DNA from: a virus
Virus record (IMG/VR): IMGVR_UViG_3300047548_000628
Coordinates: 62,001 to 126,000 of that record
Length of the DNA stretch: 64,000 bases
Direction: 5' to 3' (one strand)
Shown here: piece after piece, positions 9,068-18,263 of the stretch
Layout of the letters: each line of letters begins with the position of its first letter
Numbering within the stretch: position 1 is the stretch's first letter
Notes under the pieces: generated by a model
Databases searched by the model: none
What the model was told of the DNA's origin: nothing
The model's input: the letters and a program-made list of their open reading frames with translations, nothing else
Program-made: the position numbers and the translations under genes

Positions 9068-9757
9068 ATGGCTGCAGATCCATTTAACAGTAAAAGCGGG
9101 TACACAATAGGTATACCTCCGCGCCCATTTGCGGATAACAACGGCAACATTTATACAAGTTATGCAGAACTAGGTAATGTAAGTATTACTGGAAATACAG
9201 TATCTTCTGGTACTATATCTGCTGAATTGTTTTTAGGTACCTTTCAAGGAAACGTTGAAGCAAATATTGTAGTACCTGGACAAAATACTTGGGTATTGTT
9301 TAACAATAATGGACTTGCTGATGCTAGTGAAAAATTAAAGTTTGATTTTAATTCCGGTGTGTTGCAAGTAACCGACAAAGTTATTGCAAATACGTATGCA
9401 TTGGGATCAGGCACATCTGAATTTTCTAGTACTAATGTGATATTTGCAACTACAGCAAGCACAGCATCAAATCAAGTATTATATGCTACTCCTATAGAAG
9501 GAATATCTTCAGTTGATGTTACGATCATTGCGACGGATAACACATTAAATTATAGACAGATTAGTAAGCTGTTTGCAGGAATTTTAGACAACCAAGTTGA
9601 CTACAGTGAGTACGGTACCATTGATGTACCCAATTCAAGTCCTGGTGTAGCAGATTTTACTTTCTCGTACAATTCAGGTAATTTACAGTTAACAGTAACA
9701 CCACTCACTAGTAATCTAACTGAATATAAAATGAGTATAACAACTTACAAAGAATAA
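9068..9757 (+). CDS. Short tail-fibre-like structural protein
   Basis: A 229-residue beta-rich, Asn/Thr/Ser-rich protein. The N-terminus (GYTIGIPPRPFADNNGNIYT) differs from the following fibres, but the middle (FLGTFQGNVEANIVVPGQNT and VLFNNNGLADASEKLKFDF) matches motifs in the 14584 fibre. The last 85 residues share a general layout (DVTIIATDNTLNYRQISKL, then short beta-strands) with the C-terminal tip domain of the next three genes. It is probably a fibre or connector. It is first in an operon of eight fibre genes, 12 nt from the next. Confidence 0.7.
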   Translation: MAADPFNSKSGYTIGIPPRPFADNNGNIYTSYAELGNVSITGNTVSSGTISAELFLGTFQGNVEANIVVPGQNTWVLFNNNGLADASEKLKFDFNSGVLQVTDKVIANTYALGSGTSEFSSTNVIFATTASTASNQVLYATPIEGISSVDVTIIATDNTLNYRQISKLFAGILDNQVDYSEYGTIDVPNSSPGVADFTFSYNSGNLQLTVTPLTSNLTEYKMSITTYKE

Positions 9758-9769
9758 GGAAAATAAAAA

Positions 9770-11950
9770 ATGGCAATTAGAACCTTTAACTCAGTCGGTG
9801 GCTTTTCAGTAGGAGAAAACCCAACCACGATTATATTGGCTAACGGTGATATTACTACCGCAAATGCAACATTTACTGGTAACGTAGCTGCAGGTAACGT
9901 ATTAACCAATAACTTACTTTATGCTAATGGATCGCCGTGGGACTTTCAATTACCCGCAGGTTCAAATAATTATGTTCAATATAATAATGATGGCTCTTTT
10001 GGTGCTAGTGCTAATTTCCAATTCACCCCATCTACAAATTTATTAACAGTAACTGGAAATGCAAATATATCAGACACATTAAGTGCTGCTAATGTTACTG
10101 CTAACCGCATTGATGGTAATATCTATGGAAACATATATGCCAATACTGTACTATCAGGTACTGCTAACGGCGTTACATACAATAACAACGGTATATTAAC
10201 TGTTTCTTCTGGGTTAACGTTCAACGCCTCAGCTAACTCACTTGCACTAGTTGGTAACCTTACTACTGGAAATGCTAATTTAGGTAACTTAGCTTCTGCT
10301 AATTTTGTAAGCGGTACGTTAACAACAGCAGCGCAACCTAACATCACCAGCGTAGGCACACTTACTAACTTGGTAGTAGACGGTGCAGGTAGTATCTCTG
10401 GGGCCAACGTAGTAAGTGCTAATTATGTTTCAGGTACGTTAACTACTGCATTGCAACCCAACATAACACAAGTTGGCACATTGGGTTCACTAAGCGTTTT
10501 AGGAAATATTACTTCTGGAAATGCTAATTTAGGTAACTTAGCATCTGCTAACTTTGTAAGTGGTACATTAACTACTGGTGCTCAACCTAATATTACTAGT
10601 ATCGGTACATTATCTAGCTTAAACGTTACTGGAAATGCTAACGTAAGTGGTAATGTTAACGCCGCAAACTTGAATGTCACTGCTAGAGTTATTTCCTCAA
10701 TGATTCCTAGTATTAACAATAACTTTGATTTAGGTAGCTCAAGCAATCAGTGGAAAGATTTATACGTTTCTAACATTAACCTTGGAACAGCTTACATTAA
10801 ATCTAGTGCTAATGTAATTTTGATGGATGCTGCTAATATAGCTAATAATTTATCAACTGGTACATTTACTTCACGCGGTGATGCAGCGTTTCAAGGTAAC
10901 GCAACTATTGCAGGAAATCTAACAGTTAGTGGAAATACAACATATATTAACGTAACTAACTTAGATATTTCTGACCCTTTAATTAGTATGGGTGGTTCTG
11001 GTAACGGAGCAAATGCAACAGCATATGACGGTAAAGACCGTGGTATGATTCTTCATAACTACTATGCTAACGGAAGCGGACCGATTAACGAAGCGTTCAT
11101 TTGGAAAACCGGTTCTAACGAATTCCAGGCAATTTCTCAAGTTGGCTCAATCACTAATGAAGTAGTTACTGCCAGTGCATACGGTAACATAAGAGGTGAA
11201 GCATTCTTAGGTAACTTAAACGGCACAGTTTTACAAGCAAGTCAGCCTAATATTACCTCAGTCGGTACTTTGAGTAATTTGACAATTGGTGGTAATTTAA
11301 GAGTTAACAATACCGCTAACTTAAATTCTCTGATTGCAAGTGGATTGTCTTATCCAGTAACCGACGGTAGTGCTGGACAAGTATTACAAACAAATGGTTC
11401 AGGAACATTAACTTGGACTACAGTAAGTACAAGTAGTCTTGCTAATGGAAATAGCAATATATCTGTTTATCAAAACGGAAACGTTACTGTCAGCAGCAAT
11501 GGTGTTGCAAATATACTTAATGTAGATGGTGTAAGTGCTAACCCACAAGTCATAATCACTGGCAGCGCAAATATTTCTAATACACTAACAGCAGGCAACA
11601 CTACTGTTGCTAATTTGTTGATTGGAAATTCAACTGTACGCAGCGAAACTATCACAACTTCAAGTATTGGTGCTAATCAAACTATTGCAGCAGTTTCTAC
11701 TACCGGTGTTAGAGGTGTTATATTCGATGTCAAAGGTGAAAATCAAACTGGCGGAAAATATAGTGTAGCAACAGTATATTGCGTACACGACGGATCTGGT
11801 AATGTAGATTACTCTGTTTCTGGCACTGTATTATTAGGTGGAGCAACTGGAACATTAGCAGTGAATATATCATTAAATCAAATTTTACTAGGAGTCACCC
11901 CTGCAACAAGTGCGTCAACTGTTTGGACCACACAATATAGAACAATATAA
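9770..11950 (+). CDS. Repetitive tail-fibre protein 1
   Basis: A 726-residue protein with a short conserved N-terminus (MAIRTFNSVGGFSVGE) that recurs in later genes and probably anchors the fibre. The shaft is built of repeated segments with the core QPNITSVGTL and NLGNLASANFVSGTLTT. A segment near residue 400 (LDISDPLISMGGSGNGANAT) recurs in diverged form in later fibres. The last 90 residues form a different beta-rich tip (GVRGVIFDVKGENQTGGKYS). Such Asn/Thr/Gly beta-repeat shafts are typical of trimeric phage fibres. The receptor is unknown. Host range would depend on the tip and on repeat exchange. Confidence 0.8.
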   Translation: MAIRTFNSVGGFSVGENPTTIILANGDITTANATFTGNVAAGNVLTNNLLYANGSPWDFQLPAGSNNYVQYNNDGSFGASANFQFTPSTNLLTVTGNANISDTLSAANVTANRIDGNIYGNIYANTVLSGTANGVTYNNNGILTVSSGLTFNASANSLALVGNLTTGNANLGNLASANFVSGTLTTAAQPNITSVGTLTNLVVDGAGSISGANVVSANYVSGTLTTALQPNITQVGTLGSLSVLGNITSGNANLGNLASANFVSGTLTTGAQPNITSIGTLSSLNVTGNANVSGNVNAANLNVTARVISSMIPSINNNFDLGSSSNQWKDLYVSNINLGTAYIKSSANVILMDAANIANNLSTGTFTSRGDAAFQGNATIAGNLTVSGNTTYINVTNLDISDPLISMGGSGNGANATAYDGKDRGMILHNYYANGSGPINEAFIWKTGSNEFQAISQVGSITNEVVTASAYGNIRGEAFLGNLNGTVLQASQPNITSVGTLSNLTIGGNLRVNNTANLNSLIASGLSYPVTDGSAGQVLQTNGSGTLTWTTVSTSSLANGNSNISVYQNGNVTVSSNGVANILNVDGVSANPQVIITGSANISNTLTAGNTTVANLLIGNSTVRSETITTSSIGANQTIAAVSTTGVRGVIFDVKGENQTGGKYSVATVYCVHDGSGNVDYSVSGTVLLGGATGTLAVNISLNQILLGVTPATSASTVWTTQYRTI

Positions 11951-11974
11951 TAAGACCGTAACACAGGATATATT

Positions 11975-14572
11975 ATGGCAATTAAAAAATTTAACGCAGT
12001 GGCTGGGTTCTCTGTCGGTGGCGATGTAGTTTTTGAAGTCATCGACAATGTTGCCAACGTTAATGCTAATAACCTATCTGTTACTGGTACTAGCCAACTA
12101 GGTAGTAATGCTAATGTTAAAATTACCGGTGGCTCATCGGGCCAAGTATTAAAAACTGATGGTGCAGGTAATTTAAGTTGGGCTACTGACACAGCCTCAC
12201 CAGCAGGATCTAATACACAGATTCAATATAATGGTAGTGGATCATTTGCTGCTAGTGCAAATTTAACATACAATGATAGTTCTAAAACATTAACAGTTGA
12301 CAACGTAACTGCTAACGGTGCTGGCATTACCTACATAACCGGTGCTAACGTAGCCGGTCAAGTAGCTAACGCATTGATTGCAGGTACTGTCTATACAGCA
12401 GCGCAACCAAATATCACATCAGTTGGCACACTTACTGGTTTAACAAGCACCGGGGTAATCAATTTAACTGGCGCAAGCAATGTAAGTTTAGGTCCTGTCG
12501 GTAATGTTCGTATTACTGGTGGCAGCGCAGGACAAGTTCTTAAAACAGATGGATTAGGTAATCTTAGTTGGTCAGCAGATACTACTGACTATAGTAACGC
12601 TAACGTCACTTCACTTCTAGCATCTTTTGGATCTAATACCATAACAACTACTGGTAATATTACTGCGGGTAATATCATTGGTAATGGTCAATCATTAACT
12701 GGACTAAATGGTTCTAACGTTACTGGGCAAGTATCAAATGCATTAGTAGCCGGGACTGTCTATACAGCAGCGCAACCAAATATCACATCAGTTGGTACAT
12801 TATCAAACCTAAATGTAAGTGGAAACATTACTTCTGGAAATGCTAATTTAGGTAACTTAGCTTCTGCTAATTTTGTAAGCGGTACTTTAACTACTGCATC
12901 TCAACCTAATATTACTAGTGTAGGCACTTTATCAAGTCTTACTAGTACCGGTACTGTTAACTTAACTAATGCAAGCAACGTAAGTTTAGGACCAATCGGT
13001 AATGTTCGTATTACTGGTGGTTCTGCAGGTTATGTACTTAAAACAGATGGTGCAGGTAATTTAAGTTGGGCAGCAGACGTTACGGATTATAGCAACAGTA
13101 ATGTTACTTCGTTATTAGCATCATTTGGATCAAACACAATAACTACGACTGGTAATGTAACTGTTGGTAATATCATTGGTAATGGTCAAGCATTAACTGG
13201 CTTAAATGGAGCCAATGTAACTGGACAAGTATCAAATGCATTGGTAGCTGGTACTGTATACACAAACGCACAACCTAACATTACAAGTGTTGGTACACTC
13301 TCTGGAGTTACTAGTACCGGAGTAGTTAACTTTACTAGTAGTAGTAATGTTGCATTAGGTCCTGTCGGTAACGTTCACATTACAGGAGGCTCTTCTGGGT
13401 ATGCGTTGATTACCGATGGTACAGGCAACTTATCTTGGGGTCCCGCAGGTGGAACTTCAGGCGGATTTGTTAATATTGTAAAGAATACATTAACTGGTAA
13501 CGGCTCTCAGACAACATTTACATTAACTACAACACCTTCGGGGCTTGACGCTGTTTCAGTAAACATAAATGGTATTACTCAGTTTTCTAATACATACTCA
13601 GTATCTAGTAACCAAATTACCTTTAGTACTGCCCCGCTAAGTGGATCTATTATTGAAGTAACTGTTTATGGTGTAATACCTGCTATAACCAGCTCACAAA
13701 TACCATACAGCAATGGATCATATTATGTAGGTTCTGCTGCATTTACATTTAATGATACGACAAACGTACTAAGCGTAACTAATATTACTAGCACAGGTAC
13801 ATTAAACTTGTCTACAGCATCTAATGTAACATTAGGCGCAGTTGGTAATGTACACATCTCAGGCGGCGCAGCAGGCCAATATTTACAAACAGATGGATCA
13901 GGTAATTTATCTTGGGAAACAATTAATACAAGTGCTGTAGCAAACGGTACAAGTAACGTATCTATTCCAGTAGCTAACGGTAATGTGAATTTGAGTGCTG
14001 GTGGAAACGCAAATATATTGGTAGTTACTAGTACCGGAGCTAATGTAACTACAGGCAGTTTGAATTTGGGTTCAGGTTTAATTGCAGTTACCGGAACTGA
14101 TGCTGGTATTTTTACATCAGTTATAGGAAACGTAAACATCGGATTGTCAGCTAACGTGACTGTAGGAAGTACTACAGGTGATATTACTTTACGAGGGAAT
14201 ACAACGGTTGGCAACTTAACTAGTTCAGGGACTGCGACAATAACTAACTTAAAAGTTAATGACTTTTATAGCAATAGAACACCGGTGGTAGTAACTACTA
14301 GCACCGTAATAGACTCATTCCCGATAAATAAGTACAGATCAGCTAAATACACTATAAGGGCAAACAGTGATGACGGTTATCAAGCAATTGAAGTCTTGTT
14401 GATACACGATGGATCAGCTAGCTACGTTACTGTATATGGTAGTTTATCAACTATAGGATCTGATATAGTGTATTTGAGTACTGATATTACTTCTGGGAAT
14501 GTAAGATTGTTGGCAACAACCACATCAACGAATACAACAATCAATTTACTTGGTACATATGTGACAGGATAA
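11975..14572 (+). CDS. Repetitive tail-fibre protein 2
   Basis: An 865-residue fibre with the shared N-terminus (MAIKKFNAVAGFSVGGDV). Repeated units of about 60-100 residues contain SNVSLGPVGNVRITGGSAGQ, VLKTDGxGNLSW and AQPNITSVGTL. Around residues 490-570 there is a distinct beta-domain (FTLTTTPSGLDAVSVNINGI) with a counterpart in the 18264 gene. The C-terminal tip (about 765-865) contains VIDSFPINKYRSAKYTIRA and EVLLIHDGSASYVTVYGSL, which closely matches the tip of the 14584 gene. It is preceded by ACAGGA and sits 24 nt from the previous gene. Confidence 0.8.
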   Translation: MAIKKFNAVAGFSVGGDVVFEVIDNVANVNANNLSVTGTSQLGSNANVKITGGSSGQVLKTDGAGNLSWATDTASPAGSNTQIQYNGSGSFAASANLTYNDSSKTLTVDNVTANGAGITYITGANVAGQVANALIAGTVYTAAQPNITSVGTLTGLTSTGVINLTGASNVSLGPVGNVRITGGSAGQVLKTDGLGNLSWSADTTDYSNANVTSLLASFGSNTITTTGNITAGNIIGNGQSLTGLNGSNVTGQVSNALVAGTVYTAAQPNITSVGTLSNLNVSGNITSGNANLGNLASANFVSGTLTTASQPNITSVGTLSSLTSTGTVNLTNASNVSLGPIGNVRITGGSAGYVLKTDGAGNLSWAADVTDYSNSNVTSLLASFGSNTITTTGNVTVGNIIGNGQALTGLNGANVTGQVSNALVAGTVYTNAQPNITSVGTLSGVTSTGVVNFTSSSNVALGPVGNVHITGGSSGYALITDGTGNLSWGPAGGTSGGFVNIVKNTLTGNGSQTTFTLTTTPSGLDAVSVNINGITQFSNTYSVSSNQITFSTAPLSGSIIEVTVYGVIPAITSSQIPYSNGSYYVGSAAFTFNDTTNVLSVTNITSTGTLNLSTASNVTLGAVGNVHISGGAAGQYLQTDGSGNLSWETINTSAVANGTSNVSIPVANGNVNLSAGGNANILVVTSTGANVTTGSLNLGSGLIAVTGTDAGIFTSVIGNVNIGLSANVTVGSTTGDITLRGNTTVGNLTSSGTATITNLKVNDFYSNRTPVVVTTSTVIDSFPINKYRSAKYTIRANSDDGYQAIEVLLIHDGSASYVTVYGSLSTIGSDIVYLSTDITSGNVRLLATTTSTNTTINLLGTYVTG

Positions 14573-14583
14573 GGAAATAAAAA

Positions 14584-17583
14584 ATGACAACAAAATATTT
14601 TAACGTTAAGCAAGGTATTGTAACAGGAAATATTACTTTAGATGCGGCCTCAGGCAACATTGCTAATGTAGGTAATATTAGTGTTAAAGCCGGCGGAGTT
14701 GCTAACTTAGGTAATTTAGCAACCGCAAACTTTGTTACTGGTACATTAACAACTTCTTCACAACCCAATATTACCAGTGTCGGTACACTATCTAGTGTAG
14801 ACGTAACAGGTAATTTAACTGCAGGAAACGCTAACTTAGGTAACTTAGTAACAGCGAATTTCTTCAGCGGTAATGGTTCATTATTATCTAGTATTAACGG
14901 TGCTAATATTACGGGCACTACTGCTAATGCAAACTATGCTGCATATGCAGGAAATGTTGTCACTGCTGCTCAACCAAATATTACTAGTTTAGGTACTTTA
15001 ACTGGATTAACCAGCACTGGAATAGTAGACTTCACTGGCACAAGCAATGTTGCATTAGGTGCTGTAGGCAATGTACACATTACAGGTGGTACATCAGGAT
15101 ATGTCCTAAGTACAAATGGATCCGGTACTCTAAGTTGGGCTTCTCCTAATAGTTTAGGTACTGCAGGTTCAAACACACAAGTTCAGTTTAATGACGGTGG
15201 TTCATTTGGTGCTGATGCAAACTTTACATACGATAAAACAACTGATACATTGGGCGTTAAGAACGTTACAATGGAAGGTGCAGGAACTTTATCAGGCGGA
15301 AATTTAGTAAGCGCAAACTTTGTAACTGGTACATTAACAACTGCGGCTCAACCAAATATTACTAGTGTTGGTACATTATCATCACTATCAGTTACTGGTA
15401 ACGTAACATCAGGTAATGTTTACGCTAATAGTGGTACAATTGGTGCAAGTTTATTAACTGGTACATTAACAACAGCGGCACAACCAAATATTACTAGTGT
15501 TGGTACACTATCAAGTTTGACTTTAGTAGCAGACGGTGACATCACAATGAGTGGCTCAGGCTCTCAGTTGAGTGGTGCTAATTTAGTAAGTGCGAATTTC
15601 GTAACAGGTACGTTAACAACAGCAGCACAACCTAATATTACTAGTGTCGGAGATCTAGCAAGTTTAGGTGTTACTGGTAATGCAACAGTAGGTAATTTAT
15701 CATCTAATGGTTCAGCATATATTTCTAATGGCATGACTGTTGCTGCTGGCGGCGCATCTTTTACAGGTAATGTCGGTATTACAGGCAATTTAACAGTTAC
15801 TGGAAACTTGAATTATCAAAACGTTACTGACTTAGTAGTCGGTGACCCATTAATTTATATTGGTGCTAATAATACTGCAAATATCGTAGATTTAGGTATC
15901 GTTGCAAGCTATAACGATGGTACATATGAGCATACTGGTATTGTTCGTGACCACACAGATGGTGTTTGGAAACTATTTGACGGCGTTGCTACAGAGCCAA
16001 CTACGGTAATTGACTGGGCTAACGCTACATATGCTCCGTTCAAATCAGGAAGCATCACTGGTACAGGTACATTAAATATTACAGGTAATGCAAACGTAGG
16101 TAATATTGGCGCAAATATTGGTGTATTTACGGGCAACGTGACTGCTGCAAATATCTATGCTAACTCAGGTACTATCGGTGCAAGTTTATTAACTGGTACA
16201 TTAACAACAGCGGCACAACCAAATATTACTAGTGTTGGTACTCTATCGAGTTTATCTGTTACTGCTAACGTAACAGCAGGTAATGTATATGCTAACTCAG
16301 GTACTATCGGTGCAAGTTTATTAACTGGTACATTAACAACAGCAGCACAACCAAATATTACTAGTGTTGGTACTCTATCTTCATTGGTTGTCGGTAATTC
16401 AACTGCTAACGTCACTATCACAGTAGGCGGAGCAAACGGTACATTAACATCTACTGGTAACATTACTGCACCGTACTTCATCGGTAACGTACAAGGTAAC
16501 ATCAGTGGTAACATTGTTGTACCCGGTACAAATACATCTATACTGTTTAACAATTCTGGTAATGCTGGTGCAAGTTCTGACTTTACGTTTGATGATACTA
16601 CTAACATTGTCACACTAAACGGTAATATTGTAACAAATAATGCAAACTTAGGTAATGCAGCAACTGCAAATTACTTCATCGGTAACTTCTGGGGTACTGC
16701 TAACACAGCAACTACTGCGGGTACAGTAACTACAGCAGCACAACCTAATATTACATCAGTTGGTACATTAACTGGTTTAACAAGCACCGGTACTGTAAAT
16801 CTAACAGGTGCAAGCAACGTAAGTTTAGGACCAGTCGGTAATGTTCGTATTACTGGTGGTACTTCAGGTCAATATCTACAAACAGATGGTACCGGAACGT
16901 TATCGTGGGCGACACTCAGCTCTAGTTCTATATCTAACGGCACAAGTAATGTAAGTATCCCAGTATCTAATGGTAACGTAAATCTTGTTGCGGGTGGTAA
17001 TACAACAATGGTTGTTACTGCTACTGGATCAAACGTAACTGGCTACTTAGGAGTAACTGGTAATATTACTGCATCTAATGCTGATTTGGGCAATGCTGCA
17101 ACAGCTAATTACTTCATCGGTAATCTATGGGGCACTGCTAATACGGCAACTACTGCAGGTACAGTAACAACTGCTGCACAACCAAATATTACTAGTGTAG
17201 GTACACTAACAAGTCTAAATGTTTCTGGTAATTTAGCGGCTAACTATTCCGCAGCAAATACTGCGTTTACTTCAGGAAGAGCTAACGTAGCTGTAACAAC
17301 TAACACTGTTATCGACCAATTTGCTCCCGCTAGTTTTAGAACTGCTAAATATGTTATCAGTGCTGAAGGTGATGACGGATACCAATCTGTTGAAACATTG
17401 CTAATACATGACGGAGTTAATTCATACGTAACAATTTACGGTAGTATCTGTAGTAATAATACTGCTGATATTATTGAAATTTCTAGTAATGTTAGCGGAG
17501 TATCAGGAAACGTTGCATTGTATGCAACTGCATCAGGAGCTAACACAAAGGTTAAACTAGTAGCTACTTACATTGCTATCTAA
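14584..17583 (+). CDS. Repetitive tail-fibre protein 3 (longest plus-strand fibre)
   Basis: A 999-residue fibre that begins MTTKYFNVKQGIVTGNITLD, an N-terminal type shared with the 17637 gene. The shaft has many copies of GTLTTAAQPNITSVGTLSSL and YANSGTIGASLLTG. A segment LVVGDPLIYIGANNTANIV followed by HTGIVRDHTDGVWKLFDG resembles inserts in other phage fibres. The tip (about 895-999) has TNTVIDQFAPASFRTAKYVI and ETLLIHDGVNSYVTIYGSI. Repeats inside the gene are nearly identical in DNA, so copy number could change by recombination or be collapsed in assembly. Confidence 0.8.
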   Translation: MTTKYFNVKQGIVTGNITLDAASGNIANVGNISVKAGGVANLGNLATANFVTGTLTTSSQPNITSVGTLSSVDVTGNLTAGNANLGNLVTANFFSGNGSLLSSINGANITGTTANANYAAYAGNVVTAAQPNITSLGTLTGLTSTGIVDFTGTSNVALGAVGNVHITGGTSGYVLSTNGSGTLSWASPNSLGTAGSNTQVQFNDGGSFGADANFTYDKTTDTLGVKNVTMEGAGTLSGGNLVSANFVTGTLTTAAQPNITSVGTLSSLSVTGNVTSGNVYANSGTIGASLLTGTLTTAAQPNITSVGTLSSLTLVADGDITMSGSGSQLSGANLVSANFVTGTLTTAAQPNITSVGDLASLGVTGNATVGNLSSNGSAYISNGMTVAAGGASFTGNVGITGNLTVTGNLNYQNVTDLVVGDPLIYIGANNTANIVDLGIVASYNDGTYEHTGIVRDHTDGVWKLFDGVATEPTTVIDWANATYAPFKSGSITGTGTLNITGNANVGNIGANIGVFTGNVTAANIYANSGTIGASLLTGTLTTAAQPNITSVGTLSSLSVTANVTAGNVYANSGTIGASLLTGTLTTAAQPNITSVGTLSSLVVGNSTANVTITVGGANGTLTSTGNITAPYFIGNVQGNISGNIVVPGTNTSILFNNSGNAGASSDFTFDDTTNIVTLNGNIVTNNANLGNAATANYFIGNFWGTANTATTAGTVTTAAQPNITSVGTLTGLTSTGTVNLTGASNVSLGPVGNVRITGGTSGQYLQTDGTGTLSWATLSSSSISNGTSNVSIPVSNGNVNLVAGGNTTMVVTATGSNVTGYLGVTGNITASNADLGNAATANYFIGNLWGTANTATTAGTVTTAAQPNITSVGTLTSLNVSGNLAANYSAANTAFTSGRANVAVTTNTVIDQFAPASFRTAKYVISAEGDDGYQSVETLLIHDGVNSYVTIYGSICSNNTADIIEISSNVSGVSGNVALYATASGANTKVKLVATYIAI

Positions 17584-17636
17584 TAGCAATATAGGTTTCT
17601 ACATTACAATTTGCTTACAACAGGGAATATGGAACT

Positions 17637-18251
17637 GTGACACAAAAATATTTTAACGTTAAGAACGGCTTAACGACCGGTAATATTATATTGAATGCTA
17701 GTAATAGTAGTATTACGGCCAATACATATTCGGGTAATATACAAGTCACAGGTTCTGCAAATCTTGGTTCAGTATCAAATGTTACTATAACCGGTGGTTC
17801 TGCTAACTACGTACTTAGCACTAACGGATCAGGTTCATTGTCTTGGGTTCCGCAGTCAGGCGGTTCAGGATCACCTGGTGGATCAAACACTCAAGTTCAA
17901 TTCAATGACGGCGGATCTTTTGCCGGAAATGCTGGGCTAACCTTCGACAAAACTACAACTACTCTTACCGCAAATAATTTTGTAGCTACATCTAGTGCTA
18001 ATTTAGGTGCTGTTGAAAATTTACACATATCTGGTGGTATTGACGGTTATGTTTTAGCAACAGACGGAGCCGGAAACTTATCTTGGGTCGAACAAGGATC
18101 ATCTACTATAATCACTGCTGCGTACATGCCGTTTCAAATAAATACGTCAGAGCATTACTTGATTCCTGCAAACAGACAAGGTCTTTTCAGTTTACCTATC
18201 GATATAGGAGACGGAACATTAGAAATTGAAGGTATCTTAGTAGAAGTATAA
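17637..18251 (+). CDS. Short tail-fibre protein, GTG start
   Basis: A 204-residue protein with the same N-terminal block as the preceding gene (TQKYFNVKNGLTTGNIILNA), two shaft repeats (VTITGGSANYVLSTNGSGSL and LHISGGIDGYVLATDGAGNL), and a different short tip rich in beta-strand (MPFQINTSEHYLIPANRQGL). The start is GTG at 17637; the only nearby ATG (17628) is closed by a stop after three codons. It looks like a minimal fibre made of head, two repeats and tip. It is 12 nt from the next gene. Confidence 0.7.
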   Translation: MTQKYFNVKNGLTTGNIILNASNSSITANTYSGNIQVTGSANLGSVSNVTITGGSANYVLSTNGSGSLSWVPQSGGSGSPGGSNTQVQFNDGGSFAGNAGLTFDKTTTTLTANNFVATSSANLGAVENLHISGGIDGYVLATDGAGNLSWVEQGSSTIITAAYMPFQINTSEHYLIPANRQGLFSLPIDIGDGTLEIEGILVEV

Positions 18252-18263
18252 CGAGGAAAAATA

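Noticed and set aside
13723-14214. Long minus-strand open frames opposite the fibre repeats (also 14541-14918, 16155-16613)
   Set aside because: They are created by the repetitive GTTAC/GGTAAC-rich coding pattern and have Val/Pro/Leu-rich nonsense composition.
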